The position numbers and the translations under genes are program-made. The notes under the pieces are model-generated. The model made no database searches. It saw nothing but the letters and a program-made list of their open reading frames with translations, and was not told where the DNA came from. Below, piece by piece: positions 1 through 8,575 of a stretch of 64,000 nucleotides of DNA. The stretch spans positions 30,021-94,020 of the forward strand of contig JBBIQS010000022.1 of NCBI GenBank assembly GCA_037442205.1, read 5' to 3'. Position 1 is the first letter of the stretch. Every line of letters starts with the position of its first letter. This DNA is from JBBIQS01 sp037442205. GTDB taxonomy: Bacteria > Myxococcota > Myxococcia > Myxococcales > UBA5297.

Positions 1-1888
1 TTCCGCCGGCCTTCACCACTTCTGTCTCCACCGCTTCGAAGACCCGGACCAGGGTCTTGACGTTGCGCACCTGGTAGGAGCGCGGCAGGCGCGACTGCGG
101 GCGGGCCGCGGCGGCGGGCGCGGGGCTCGGCGAAGGGGCAGGCGCAGCAGGCGCCGGAGCGATCGCAGCAACGACCGGCGCGGGAGGTTGCGTCGCAGGT
201 GCCGCCGGTTGCGGAGCCGGCTCCGGTGTGGCTGCAGCTCGCACCGGCTCGGACGAGGTCGCCGGCACTGGGGTGGGCTTGGGTGCCGGCGGCGCCGGAT
301 CCACTGGCCGGGAGGCGATCTCGGTCGGATGGCGCTCAGGCTTGAGGTGGGCCTGTTTCTGTACCTCGGCCACGATGCGCTGCGCCTCGGCGTTCCTGGG
401 ATCGAGCCGGAGCACTTCGTTGGCTGCCTTCAGCGCCGCCAGCGAGTCGTGGATCTCGAGCGCCGTGCGAGCGGACAAGAGCGCGCCCTCGACCTCGATT
501 CGATCCTCGTTCGCGGAGAGCCGCTGCTTGAAGGCGGGCTCGTCGATCGCCAGCTCGCGGGCCTTCACCAGCACCTCTTCGGCGGCGTGGAGATGCCCCT
601 CGTTCATCAGCCGCTCGGCTTCAGCCAGATAGGACTCGGCGCGCTGGGCGGGCGTCGGCTCGGGAGTCGCCTGGGGCGCGGGCGCGGGAGCAGGCGCAGG
701 CACAGGCGAGGGCGCTGGAGCGGCGATGGTTGGAGCCGGGATGGTCGCAAGTGGAGTCGGAGCGGGCGCCTGCAGGTAGGCCAGCGCCGCCGCCGCGATG
801 GAAGCCAGCGCCACCAACCCGACGTAGAGCGGCCAGCGCTTGGGCTGGGCCGACTCGGCGGGGGCGGGCGGGAGGCTGGGGTGCGCCGGATGGCTGGCGT
901 GCGGAGCGACCAGGGTGCTGGAGATGCTCTCCTCGGCCTTGGGCTCGGGGATCGCGATCGGCGCCAGCGCCGGCCCGGCCAGCTCGCGGACCCAGGCGGT
1001 CATCTCGCGCGGGCTCGAGGGGCAGGGACCTTGGCGGGCGAACTTCTCCAGCGCTTCTCCCAGCGCCGAGCACGACGGGCAGCGCTTCTCCGGATCGTTG
1101 GCCAGGGCCCAGAGGATGGTCCGCTCCATCTCGGGCGGCAGGTCGGGGACCAGCTGGCTGGGCGGAACCGGAGTGCCGGCCATGATCGCGGTCATCACCT
1201 GCGCCGCGTTCTCGCCGTCGAAGGGATACTTCCCGGTGAGCCCGGAGTAGAGGCTGATGCCGAGGGCGAACACGTCCACCCGGCGGTCGATGTCCTTGCC
1301 CAGCAGCTGCTCGGGAGCGAAGTAGCGCAGCTTGCCCTTGAGCTCGCCGGTGTCGGTGCTGGAGATCCGCCCGTGGGCCTTGGCCACGCCGAAGTCGAGG
1401 ACCTTCGGCACGCCCTCGTGCGAGACCATGATGTTTTCAGGGCTCACGTCGCGGTGGATGATCCCCAGGGGCTGGCCGCGGGCGTCGACAGCGTTGTGGG
1501 CGTGGTCGAGCCCGGCGCAGGCCCCGGCGATGATCAGCGCCAGGTGCCCGGGGTTGGCTTTCCCCTCCCGGCGAGCGGCGTTCATCAGTGCGTGCACCGA
1601 GATGCCGCGCACGTACTCCATGGCGATGAACGGCACGCCGTCGGCGGAGTCGATCTCGTAGATCTGGACGATGTTCGGGTGGTTGAGGTTGGCGGAGAGC
1701 CGGGCCTCGTCGAGGAACATCTCGGTGAAGCGCTTGTCGCCGGCCAGTCCGGGCAGGATGCGCTTGACCACCACCAGCTTGTCGAAGCCGCCCATTCCCG
1801 CGAGCCGGCAGAGGTAGACCTCGGCCATCCCGCCGGCGCCGAGGCGCTGGTGGACGATGTACTTGCCGATGCGTTCGGGCTGGCTCAA
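1..1888 (-). CDS. Serine/threonine protein kinase, membrane anchored (3' end outside window)
   Basis: Hanks-type (PknB-like) kinase. The Gly-rich loop GAGGMAEVY lies near residues 17-25, the catalytic Lys in VVVKRI near 42, HRDVSPEN near 143-150, DFG near 165 and FAPEQ near 191, so all catalytic elements are present. After the kinase domain comes a Pro/Ala linker, one membrane span near residues 350-372 (LYVGLVALASIAAAALAYL), then a Pro/Ala-rich extracytoplasmic part with a TPR-like helical stretch (ESYLAEAERLMNEGHLHAAEEVLVK region). The frame is open to base 1, so the C-terminus is missing. The start is TTG at 1888: an in-frame TGA lies upstream, no ATG/GTG intervenes, and AGGA precedes it. 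A TAGAGT -10-like box lies at 1922-1917. Family knowledge: such kinases signal in myxobacterial development and stress. The substrate is unknown. Confidence 0.93.
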   Translation of the reverse strand, partial: MSQPERIGKYIVHQRLGAGGMAEVYLCRLAGMGGFDKLVVVKRILPGLAGDKRFTEMFLDEARLSANLNHPNIVQIYEIDSADGVPFIAMEYVRGISVHALMNAARREGKANPGHLALIIAGACAGLDHAHNAVDARGQPLGIIHRDVSPENIMVSHEGVPKVLDFGVAKAHGRISSTDTGELKGKLRYFAPEQLLGKDIDRRVDVFALGISLYSGLTGKYPFDGENAAQVMTAIMAGTPVPPSQLVPDLPPEMERTILWALANDPEKRCPSCSALGEALEKFARQGPCPSSPREMTAWVRELAGPALAPIAIPEPKAEESISSTLVAPHASHPAHPSLPPAPAESAQPKRWPLYVGLVALASIAAAALAYLQAPAPTPLATIPAPTIAAPAPSPVPAPAPAPAPQATPEPTPAQRAESYLAEAERLMNEGHLHAAEEVLVKARELAIDEPAFKQRLSANEDRIEVEGALLSARTALEIHDSLAALKAANEVLRLDPRNAEAQRIVAEVQKQAHLKPERHPTEIASRPVDPAPPAPKPTPVPATSSEPVRAAATPEPAPQPAAPATQPPAPVVAAIAPAPAAPAPSPSPAPAAAARPQSRLPRSYQVRNVKTLVRVFEAVETEVVKAGG

Positions 1889-2054
1889 ACCTGGAATTCC
1901 TGATCCTGTGGTGCCGACTCTACCGGAGCGTCATTCAGGCTCGCACGGGAGCGGCGGCCGGTAAAGAAACCTGGAGTCATTTCGGGCGGTTCTCCTCGAG
2001 CTGCGGGCGCGGGCGCCCGGCCGCCTGCCAGCGTCCGGCGCCCTCGGACCGGCG

Positions 2055-2060
2055 TAGACT
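2055..2060 (+). promoter_or_regulatory. -10-like box (TAGACT) just before the lipoprotein start
   Basis: TAGACT preceded by GGCG ends six bases before the ATG at 2067. If it is a -10 element, transcription would begin at or next to the start codon, giving a leaderless mRNA, and no Shine-Dalgarno sequence is visible. No convincing -35 is present. The same TANNNT pattern recurs upstream of other genes in the window. Confidence 0.35.
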
Positions 2061-2066
2061 GCGCCC

Positions 2067-2867
2067 ATGCGAGCCCTGATCCCGATGGCGGCTCTGGCGC
2101 TGTCCCTGTCCGGCTGCAACCTCTTCGGCGGCCGGTCGACCTTCAAGTGCCCCAAGGACACCGTCCCCTGCGGCACCGGCTGCGTGCCCCCGGGAGCGGT
2201 GTGCTGCGACGACGGCAGTGGCAAGACCTCCAGCTACTGCACCAACCGCTCGGCGAGCTGCTACCCGAACGACCGAGGGTGCTCGGCGGCCTTCCCCTCG
2301 GGGACCACCGGCGCCTACTGCTGCGGACCCAGCGGCAGCATCGGCTCCAACGACTGCCCCGAGGGCCAGCGCCACTGCGGGCTCTTGTGCAAGGCCAACG
2401 GCGAACCCTGCTGCCCCGACGGCGCCGACTGCCCGACCCTGTCCTGGGACGAGAGCGGTTGCACCAGCGCCAAGGCCGGCGGGGTCGGGTGCGGGGTGTG
2501 CCTGGCGACGTCGAGCTGCGTGGCCTGCAGCGCCGGCAGCTGCTGCAGCGGCGACCCGTGCGGCGAGATGGCCTGCACCGCCGGCCCGGCCTGCACCGGC
2601 GGCAGCTCCGGAGGCGGCGGATCCTGCCCGGCGGTCTGCACCAGCGACGCCGACTGCGCCGGCTTCGGGGCCCGCCACTGCAGCCCGTCCTCGGGCTTCT
2701 GCGGCGGCGACGGGAAGTGCCACTGCTGCTTCGCCGAATGCTCGGTGAATCCCACCACCGGCCAGAGCTCGGGCTGCCACTGCCTGGGATGCAGCAGCTG
2801 CAGCGGCGACCGGATGTGCCTGGGCTCGACCTGCGTGTTCAAGGTCGGCGGGGCGCCTTGCGAGTGA
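2067..2867 (+). CDS. Cys-rich lipoprotein, paralogue of the gene at 21918
   Basis: 266-residue secreted lipoprotein: MRALIPMAALALSLSGC gives a signal peptide with lipobox LSGC. The mature part has an extreme cysteine content in knottin/EGF-like spacing (CPKDTVPCGTGCVPPGAVCC and many CC pairs) and a Gly/Ser linker (GGSSGGGGSC) near residue 180. The first half has the same order of motifs as the protein at 21918-22781 (CPK...PCG.GC.P..AVCCD, then a CTN segment, then SNDCP.GQ.HCGL.C), so the two are paralogues. Such cysteine-dense lipoproteins are typical of Myxococcota cell surfaces. No enzymatic motif is visible and the function is unknown. It stands alone, divergent from the kinase at 1888. 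Confidence 0.88.
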   Translation: MRALIPMAALALSLSGCNLFGGRSTFKCPKDTVPCGTGCVPPGAVCCDDGSGKTSSYCTNRSASCYPNDRGCSAAFPSGTTGAYCCGPSGSIGSNDCPEGQRHCGLLCKANGEPCCPDGADCPTLSWDESGCTSAKAGGVGCGVCLATSSCVACSAGSCCSGDPCGEMACTAGPACTGGSSGGGGSCPAVCTSDADCAGFGARHCSPSSGFCGGDGKCHCCFAECSVNPTTGQSSGCHCLGCSSCSGDRMCLGSTCVFKVGGAPCE

Positions 2868-3190
2868 GCGGGGCGGGGAGGGGCCGATCGCGGGGATGCG
2901 CGATGGATGGCGAAATCTGTAGCGTGCTCGCGTTCCCTTGAATGCGATGAAGAAACAGGATCCCGACCCGAGTCGGGTCGCGACCGGGAGATCGATGGTT
3001 TCCGTGCCGCAGACCCGGGCGCCAGCACCTTGACTGGGCGGCCTTGGCCTACCTAGCCTTCTCACCCGCGAGCGCAATCATCTTTGGGAGTGGGGCTTCC
3101 TGCGCGCTCGCGGCAACGCCGACAACTGCGCTCGAGGCTGCCCGGCAATAGGGCCGCGACGGCTTGGGGTGCTCGCCGCAGGAGCAAGAG
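2868..3190. other. Intergenic region with a 17-bp palindrome
   Basis: This 323-base gap between two plus-strand genes has no credible reading frame. It contains a perfect inverted repeat at 2964-2980 (arms cgacccga / tcgggtcg, one-base spacer). The spacer is too short for a hairpin loop, so a protein-binding site or a fortuitous GC palindrome is likelier than a terminator. The gap ends with a Shine-Dalgarno-like GGAGCAAGAG directly before the ATG at 3191. Confidence 0.3.
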
Positions 3191-3991
3191 ATGAGCGAGA
3201 ACGAGAGCATCAGTCAGACGGTGGAGGGCGCGTCCTTCGAGAAGCTCAAGCCGAAGCTAAAGGCGCTGGCAGCAGAGAAGGTTCTCTCGCCGCGGGTGGA
3301 CGTCGAGGCCGCGGCGCTCAAGGTGCTGGGGGTCTGCCGCCTCCTGCAGCGCCGCGAGGTGCGCGAGCGCTACCTGGCGATCCCCGAGCCGCTGTTCGAT
3401 CACGGGCTGCTCGACCTGATGCCCGAGTCGGCGCGGGCGACGCAATGGGCCCGGCTGCAGGCCAACGGCGGCAGCGCCTCCAAGGCCAAGCTCCCCGAGG
3501 ACCTCGCCCAGCAGGCCTTCCAACTCAAGAACGTCATGCTCAAGGAAGTCGACCACGTCCTGGGCGACCAGCTCTCGGTGGCCCAGAAACTGGTCGAGAT
3601 CCGAGCCGGCTTCGGCTACGCCGATGCCGCCAACGACCTCAACGAGCTGGCGATCATCTACCGGACGCAGAAGGGCGAGCTGGCCAAGGACGCCGCCAAG
3701 TACCACGCCGAGGACGCCGACACCGCCGATCGGCTGGCAACGCAGATCCGCAACGAGCTGGCCAGCGCCGGCAGCAAGAAGGACCGCGAGGCCCAGGACC
3801 TGCTCAACCGCGCCTGGACGCTGTGCAGCCAGACCTACGAGGAGGTGGCGGCCACCGGGCGCTGGCTGATGCGCCACGACGACGGCGCCAACCTCGACGA
3901 GCTGTTTCCGTCGCTGTACGCCTCCAAGGCGCCGCGCAAGAAGAAGGGCCCGGCGCCGACCCCCGATCCGGTCGCTCCGCCGACCGCCTAA
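3191..3991 (+). CDS. Hypothetical cytoplasmic helical protein
   Basis: 266 residues beginning MSENESISQTVEG. ATG 3191 is preferred over an upstream TTG/GTG because GGAGCAAGAG precedes it. There is no signal peptide or membrane span. The protein is predicted almost entirely helical and charged (long Lys/Glu/Ala/Leu stretches), with a Pro/Lys-rich tail (KAPRKKKGPAPTPDP). I recognise no domain. The gene is isolated: 323 bases separate it from the lipoprotein upstream, and the next gene is convergent. It is real by its long frame, good ribosome site and strong GC3 bias, but its role is unknown. Confidence 0.75.
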   Translation: MSENESISQTVEGASFEKLKPKLKALAAEKVLSPRVDVEAAALKVLGVCRLLQRREVRERYLAIPEPLFDHGLLDLMPESARATQWARLQANGGSASKAKLPEDLAQQAFQLKNVMLKEVDHVLGDQLSVAQKLVEIRAGFGYADAANDLNELAIIYRTQKGELAKDAAKYHAEDADTADRLATQIRNELASAGSKKDREAQDLLNRAWTLCSQTYEEVAATGRWLMRHDDGANLDELFPSLYASKAPRKKKGPAPTPDPVAPPTA

Positions 3992-4024
3992 CCCGGCGAA
4001 TTTGGGCACAAATCCAGTGCGGAG

Positions 4025-4059
4025 CTGGCCGAGGAGCCCCGCGGGGGTTTCTCGGCCAG
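4025..4059. terminator. Strong hairpin between convergent genes
   Basis: Perfect 9-bp stem ctggccgag / ctcggccag enclosing an inner cccc-gc-gggg stem. It lies 33 bases after the stop of the gene ending at 3991 and could serve that gene or the convergent gene ending at 4489. There is no U-tract, so termination is inferred from stem strength and position only. Confidence 0.4.
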
Positions 4060-4097
4060 TTCGCTGCTGCGTTCCTGAGGGGTTACCGGCCTTTAGG

Positions 4098-4196
4098 CCA
4101 GCTCGGGGCTGGCTGCGCGGGCGGGCAGGGTTCGAGAAACCAGTTCCGAGCTGGCGGCGCGGGCGGGCAGGGCTCGAGAAACCAGTTCCGAGCTGG
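4098..4196. repeat. 42-bp period tandem repeat with palindromic core
   Basis: The near-palindrome ccagttccgagctgg (first copy ccagctcggggctgg) occurs at 4098-4112, 4140-4154 and 4182-4196, exactly 42 bases apart. Between the copies lies a nearly identical spacer rich in gcgggcgggcaggg and ctcgagaaa. The 42-base period is a multiple of three, yet the copies sit in a gene-free gap. It is too few in number and too regular in its spacer to be CRISPR. A tandem duplication of a hairpin-forming element is the simplest reading. Confidence 0.7.
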
Positions 4197-4488
4197 CGCA
4201 CGAACCTCCGCGGCTTCGATGAGCCTGTTCGAGCCTTCGTCGGCTGGCACCCGTGCGCGATTGAGAGGGGAGGTACGGGCAAGGTCCCCGAGCCCTCGAC
4301 GATGGAACGCAGGGCATTTCAGAGCCGATTAGAACCAAAACGCTGCCAGGATGACGCTCGCTTGCCGTTCTTCTTCGGCCCGGCGCCCAAGGAGCTCTGG
4401 TCGTCGTGGGCGAATTCCAGAGCGCTCGAGGCGGACGCTCGCTTCCCTCAGAGGATGACGGAGCGAGAGTCCGCGTCGATGGTGCGCC

Positions 4489-6606
4489 TCAGTTCGGGCA
4501 GCAGAGGAACTGCGGCGGGCCCTGGGTCTGCGCGAGCTGGCAGCCCCAGGTCGCCATCGTCGCGGCCCCGGACGCGCTGCCGAGGTAGTCCTCGAAAAAC
4601 CAGCTCGTCGGCCAGCCGTTATTCGCCCATGCGCGCTTGTATCCAACGCTCGTGGTCACCCCTCCGCCACGGTAGTTCCAGACCACCTTCCCCGGCGGAC
4701 AGGCGAAGGAGCAGGTGGTGTTATCGCTGGTGGCGTTGACCCAGGTGCACGCCGCGAACGACGGGCTCGGAGCCTGCAGGATCAGCAGATCCGTGAGCGA
4801 TAGCGCCATCCCGATCTTCTTGATGCCGGGGGCGGCGCTGATGGCCCCGGCGGTGTCGCTCTCGAAGTAGGTGGTGCCGGGGGCCAATGACCCGAAGCCC
4901 GAGACGACGCCCGCGAACTGAACCTGGACCGCACCCCCGCGCGTCGCGGCGGTGGAAGCGAAGCCCAGGAAGGTCGACGCCAGGTCAGCGACGCCCGCTC
5001 GCGTCTTGTAGATCTGCCCGGCCACGGTGACCGCCCCCAGCTCCGAGGTGAAGTCGATGCCGGTGCTCTGGGTCCACCCGCCCTGCCAGATCCACGCCGC
5101 GCCCCCGGCGTAGGAGTTGGTGGTGTCCATTCCCAGCAGGTAGTAGTTGGTCGGGTCGCTGCCGTTGGCGGTGAACACGACCCAGTAGGTGGTGCCGGCG
5201 GCGAGGGTGAACGTGCTGGCGAAGGTCACCCACTTTTCGGCCATCGCCGATTGCGGGGTCGCCGTTGGCCAGTCCGCGGGCTGCAGGGTAACGGCCGCGA
5301 TATCGGCACCCGACGGAATCCCCGCCGCGTCTCCCTGGACGGCCACCTTCACGGTGAAGGTCGGGTTGTTCCACTTGTTGCCGCGGAACCGGAGCTTCTT
5401 GAAGAGCCCGCCGTCGCCGCCGAAGGACTGGGCCGCCATCAGACGCGTCCCGGACCCGAAATAGTCGTAGGCGGTCTGGGTGGCACTGATCACCAGCGAT
5501 CCGGCGTCGCCGCCGTTTCCGATCGAGACCGCGTCCCCCTTCGCCAGCGGCTCGCCGGCGGTCCTCGTGACACTGTTGGCCGCGGCCCCGGAGCTGCCGT
5601 TGCAGACGTAATGGGTTCCACTGGCGGAGGTGTACTTGACGCCGCCGTCGGGGCAGTTGGCGCCGGCGGGCTCGGGCACGCCGGTCACCGACTGGCCGTC
5701 CAATCCCGGAGCTCCGGCGGCGCCGTTGCAGACGTAGGAAGGGCCGGAGGCCGAGGTGTAGCGAACGCCGCCGCTGGCGCAGTTGGCGCCCGGCGCCTCG
5801 GAGGCGCTGGCCACCGACTGACCTGGCTGCCCTGTCGCTCCGGGGGCGCCGTTGCAGACGTAGGAGACTCCGGAGGCCGAGGTGTAGCGAACGCCGCCGT
5901 TGGCGCAGTTGACGCCCGGCGCCTCGGAGGCGCTGGCCACCGACTGGCCCGGCTGCCCTGTCGCACCGGGGGCGCCGTTGCAGACGTAGGTGACGCCCGA
6001 GGCCGCGTCGTACTTCACGCCGCCCGCGGCGCAGTTTGCTCCCGGCAGCTCGGCGGTCCCGACCACCGACTGCCCTGCCTGCCCCTGCTGCGCAGCCTCG
6101 CAGACCAGCTCCCCGGCTGCGCCGACCCCGGTCATCACCTTTCCAGCAGGGCAGGCCTTCGCCCCGACGAGCAGCCCCGGCGGCAGGTCGTTCATGCCGT
6201 GGGTGTGGGCCGGCGCCACGCCGCAGTATTTCGCGAAGCCCGAGTAGGGAGCGGAGCCGAGCGGGACGCGCGGCATCTCCGGGTCCGAGCCCACGGTCAC
6301 CCCGAGCCACAGGTCGCCGTTGTCACGGAACAGGCCGAGGTCGAGCGGCTGCACCTGGCCGAGGTAGGCGGTGAACACGCCCTGGTCGGGGAGCACCTGC
6401 TGGGTCTCCGACCAGAGCGCGGCGCCGCCGCTTGCCGCGGGGTAGAGCGCGAAGCGCACTGCGACCTGGGCAGTGAGGGGCCGTCCCGCCGAATCGGAGA
6501 GGACGCCCTGTACCGGAATGTAGTCGGAGGATCGCGCGGAGGCGGGAATGGCGCATAGAGAGCAGGAGAGTGCCGCGACGAGCTGCCATGGGCGCAGATG
6601 CATCAT
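4489..6606 (-). CDS. Secreted repeat protein with four 42-residue YVCNG repeats
   Basis: 705 residues. A signal peptide (LVAALSCSLCAIPASA) is followed by a domain of about 130 residues starting SSDYIPVQGVLSDSAGRPLTAQVAVRF. Next come four tandem 42-residue repeats of the type GQSV..(A/E)PGANC..GGV.Y.SASG..YVCNGAPGATGQP, then a beta-rich C-terminal half. The repeats have a paired Cys and a collagen-like GAPGATGQPG linker and resemble the DUF7151-type repeats of myxobacterial surface proteins. The two central repeats are nearly identical at DNA level (about 5690-6010), so copy number may vary. ATG 6606 follows AAGGAG. It lies 19 bases after the ASH-domain lipoprotein gene, so the two form an operon. 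Likely an extracellular adhesin or matrix protein (inference). Confidence 0.88.
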   Translation of the reverse strand: MMHLRPWQLVAALSCSLCAIPASARSSDYIPVQGVLSDSAGRPLTAQVAVRFALYPAASGGAALWSETQQVLPDQGVFTAYLGQVQPLDLGLFRDNGDLWLGVTVGSDPEMPRVPLGSAPYSGFAKYCGVAPAHTHGMNDLPPGLLVGAKACPAGKVMTGVGAAGELVCEAAQQGQAGQSVVGTAELPGANCAAGGVKYDAASGVTYVCNGAPGATGQPGQSVASASEAPGVNCANGGVRYTSASGVSYVCNGAPGATGQPGQSVASASEAPGANCASGGVRYTSASGPSYVCNGAAGAPGLDGQSVTGVPEPAGANCPDGGVKYTSASGTHYVCNGSSGAAANSVTRTAGEPLAKGDAVSIGNGGDAGSLVISATQTAYDYFGSGTRLMAAQSFGGDGGLFKKLRFRGNKWNNPTFTVKVAVQGDAAGIPSGADIAAVTLQPADWPTATPQSAMAEKWVTFASTFTLAAGTTYWVVFTANGSDPTNYYLLGMDTTNSYAGGAAWIWQGGWTQSTGIDFTSELGAVTVAGQIYKTRAGVADLASTFLGFASTAATRGGAVQVQFAGVVSGFGSLAPGTTYFESDTAGAISAAPGIKKIGMALSLTDLLILQAPSPSFAACTWVNATSDNTTCSFACPPGKVVWNYRGGGVTTSVGYKRAWANNGWPTSWFFEDYLGSASGAATMATWGCQLAQTQGPPQFLCCPN

Positions 6607-6625
6607 CGTGACTCCTTGCGAGGGT

Positions 6626-7423
6626 TCAGCGCTTCTTCGAGATCGGCGCGGGGCCGAGCTGCAGGTGGTGCTGACCGGCCCGGGATGAGCCGATCGGCGC
6701 GGCGGGGGCGATGAAGAGGTCGAGCCGGTAGCTCGCCGATCTCAGCGTGGCGCCGCCCGAGGTGTTGGCCGTGAAGGGGTAGGCGAAGCCGGCGTCGGGG
6801 CCGGGTTCGCAGGAGGAGGCGTCGGCGCAGGTGCCGGTGGGGCAGGGCGTCGTCACCCAGCCCTGCCCGTCGCAGACCCGGAGCTGGCCGTTGGAGCAGG
6901 CAGTGGCGCCGGCGGCGCAGAGGCCGCAGTGGCCGTTGGAGCAGACCTCGCCCGCGGGACATTGCTCGGTGGTCGTGCAGGTGCAGCTCTGCCCCGCGCC
7001 GCACGCGGGCAGCGTCCGTCCCGAGAGCGGAACCTCGAGAGTCGGCGCGTTCTGGGCGTCGCTGGTGATGGAGAGCGTGCCCCAGTGGATGCCTTCGGAG
7101 GCCGGCGAGTCGAACGACACCTCGATGCCGTGCGAGCCGCCCGCCTCGACGGTGAACGGGACTTGGGGATGGCCCGGCAGCTGGAACTGGCCCGCCAGAT
7201 CTTCCCGGACGATCTCCAGGGCGCTGACGGAGAGCGCCGCCGTCCCTCGATTGGCCAGGGTGAGCTTGAGCGTTTGACGCTGGTGCTGGACGACGGATCC
7301 GAAGTCGAGCGAGCCCGGCTCGGCGGCGATATCGCTGCGCGCCGTCGAGACTCGATCGTTCGAGCAGCTCGTCGCGACTCCGACGAGGAGGAATCCCAGC
7401 AGGGCGAAGGCATACCTGATCAC
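6626..7423 (-). CDS. Lipoprotein with ASH/choice-of-anchor-D-like domain and Cys-rich tail
   Basis: 265 residues from GTG 7423 (Met-Ile-Arg-Tyr...), chosen because GGGAG lies seven bases upstream and the next residues form a lipoprotein signal (FALLGFLLVGVATSC). The frame is open further upstream, but that part has no secretion-signal logic. Residues of about 40-150 form an ASH-like immunoglobulin fold (LDFGSVVQHQRQTLKLTL, followed by NRGTAALSVSALEI). After it comes a Cys-rich segment (CTCTTTEQCPAGEVCSNGHCGLC) of the DUF/TIL type seen in myxobacterial surface proteins. First gene of a two-gene operon with the repeat protein ending at 4489. A role in surface attachment is inference. Confidence 0.85.
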   Translation of the reverse strand: MIRYAFALLGFLLVGVATSCSNDRVSTARSDIAAEPGSLDFGSVVQHQRQTLKLTLANRGTAALSVSALEIVREDLAGQFQLPGHPQVPFTVEAGGSHGIEVSFDSPASEGIHWGTLSITSDAQNAPTLEVPLSGRTLPACGAGQSCTCTTTEQCPAGEVCSNGHCGLCAAGATACSNGQLRVCDGQGWVTTPCPTGTCADASSCEPGPDAGFAYPFTANTSGGATLRSASYRLDLFIAPAAPIGSSRAGQHHLQLGPAPISKKR

Positions 7424-7759
7424 GTCGGCGCTCCCACGTTTTGCCCGCTGCACGAACGCCAAGGCGACGCCGCGGCAGCGAGGCTGAACCAGCCTCGAAT
7501 CAGGTTCCCAAGGTGCGTTCCGGCCATGGAGAAGCCGTCGGTGGGAACCCTCGGCTCGACCCGAATCGTTTGGCTCCAAGAAAGGCGCGGTTTCCCCATC
7601 GCTTCCTCCGAGGCCCAGATGCCGTTCTTCTCGCGGCGGGAGACTGCCAAGCCGGCAGAATAGCATCCTGATGGCGCAGGGCGGAGAGAGTAGAGACAGA
7701 TCGGCGATCATTGCCCGCTGCTTCTCTCCTGTAGCTAGGAACGGCGGCCGGAACGGCGG
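7424..7759. other. Intergenic region upstream of the ASH lipoprotein operon
   Basis: 336 bases separate the end of the zinc-ribbon gene (7760) from GTG 7423, both on the minus strand. The region should hold the promoter of the lipoprotein operon. I found no convincing -35/-10 pair, no strong hairpin, and no frame with a ribosome site. Confidence 0.4.
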
Positions 7760-8539
7760 TCAATCGTCTCCGTCGTGGGCAGCTATCCCTCCTCCTGCAC
7801 GTGCTCTTGTCACAAAGCCGCAGACTCCCGTGGTCGCTGCGGCTGCCAGCCCGAGGTAGAAGCCGGGGCCTGCGCCACGAAGGAACCCGGTGCCAACATT
7901 CCCAATCGCGGTGACAAGACCCAACGCGAACAACATCGCGGGGCCGTAGATGCGCGGGTACGAGACCCGACCACGGACAGCCGCCCCGATCGCTTCTGCG
8001 ACGTTGCTCGCCAGCACGGACAACGGAACAAAGAGGAGAATGGTTTCCAGGTTTAGAACGACCTTGGCGGCGCGGAAGCCCCACGTCGCGAGGTCGATGG
8101 CAGTCGCACCAGAGAGGCCTTCGATCGACAAATAGGGTAGGAAGAGCGCGATTCCGCTGGCGATCCCCGAAACCAGGAGAGTCGTCGCGACTCCCCGCGA
8201 CAACCGCGCTCCTCGGCGATCGAGCTCCTCGTCGGCGTCGACCTCTTTCCGAAACGCTTTCAGCTCGTCTTCGGCCTGGCCAAGCAGACTGTTGGCGCGC
8301 TTGAGCTGGCGCACGTCGTCGTCAAACGTCCCTTGGGCGGCTCGGCTCGATTGGCCGGTCGTGCCCGAGTTGCCGGCGAAAAAGGCATCCTCCGCTCGTT
8401 GAGCGGCGACAGGCTGGGCAGACGGCGGTCCGGATGGCTCTCGAAGGTCGGACTGGCAATAGCGGCACTTGATGGCCTCCGCGAGGATCGTCTCGGCGCA
8501 GAACGGGCAGCATTTGGTCACGGCAGGGTCGGCGCTCAT
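7760..8539 (-). CDS. Zinc-ribbon membrane protein
   Basis: 259 residues. The start is ATG 8539 (MSADPAVTK), with GGAGG eight bases upstream. An N-terminal zinc ribbon CPFCAETILAEAIKCRYC (two CxxC pairs) is followed by a flexible cytoplasmic linker and a charged coiled segment (residues of about 75-115). Four hydrophobic segments follow (TTLLVSGIASGIALFLPYL, TILLFVPLSVLASNVAEAI, GPAMLFALGLVTAIGNVG, YLGLAAAATTGVCGFV). The zinc ribbon probably faces the cytoplasm. Last gene of the operon that starts at 9650, 36 bases after the secreted-protein gene. The function is not known. Confidence 0.82.
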   Translation of the reverse strand: MSADPAVTKCCPFCAETILAEAIKCRYCQSDLREPSGPPSAQPVAAQRAEDAFFAGNSGTTGQSSRAAQGTFDDDVRQLKRANSLLGQAEDELKAFRKEVDADEELDRRGARLSRGVATTLLVSGIASGIALFLPYLSIEGLSGATAIDLATWGFRAAKVVLNLETILLFVPLSVLASNVAEAIGAAVRGRVSYPRIYGPAMLFALGLVTAIGNVGTGFLRGAGPGFYLGLAAAATTGVCGFVTRARAGGGIAAHDGDD

Positions 8540-8575
8540 CGTTTGGTACCTCCATGGTGCGGCCGACAGCACCAG

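Larger units (their letters stand above)
3992..4488. other. Convergent intergenic region with hairpin and 42-bp repeats
   Basis: About 500 bases between convergent genes carry a strong hairpin (4025-4059) and a threefold 42-bp repeat (4098-4196), listed separately. From 4200 to 4488 I see nothing further that I can name. Frames open through the repeat on both strands lack ribosome sites and protein-like composition. Confidence 0.5.

Noticed and set aside
188..1903. Plus-strand frame opposite the kinase
   Set aside because: The minus strand carries all kinase motifs; the plus frame is Arg/Gly-rich without a ribosome site.
2964..2980. Intrinsic terminator of the Cys-rich lipoprotein gene
   Set aside because: The palindrome has a one-base spacer, cannot form a normal loop, lies almost 100 bases past the stop and has no U-tract.
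4098..4196. CRISPR array
   Set aside because: Only three units, and the spacers between the cores are nearly identical to each other; no cas genes are present.
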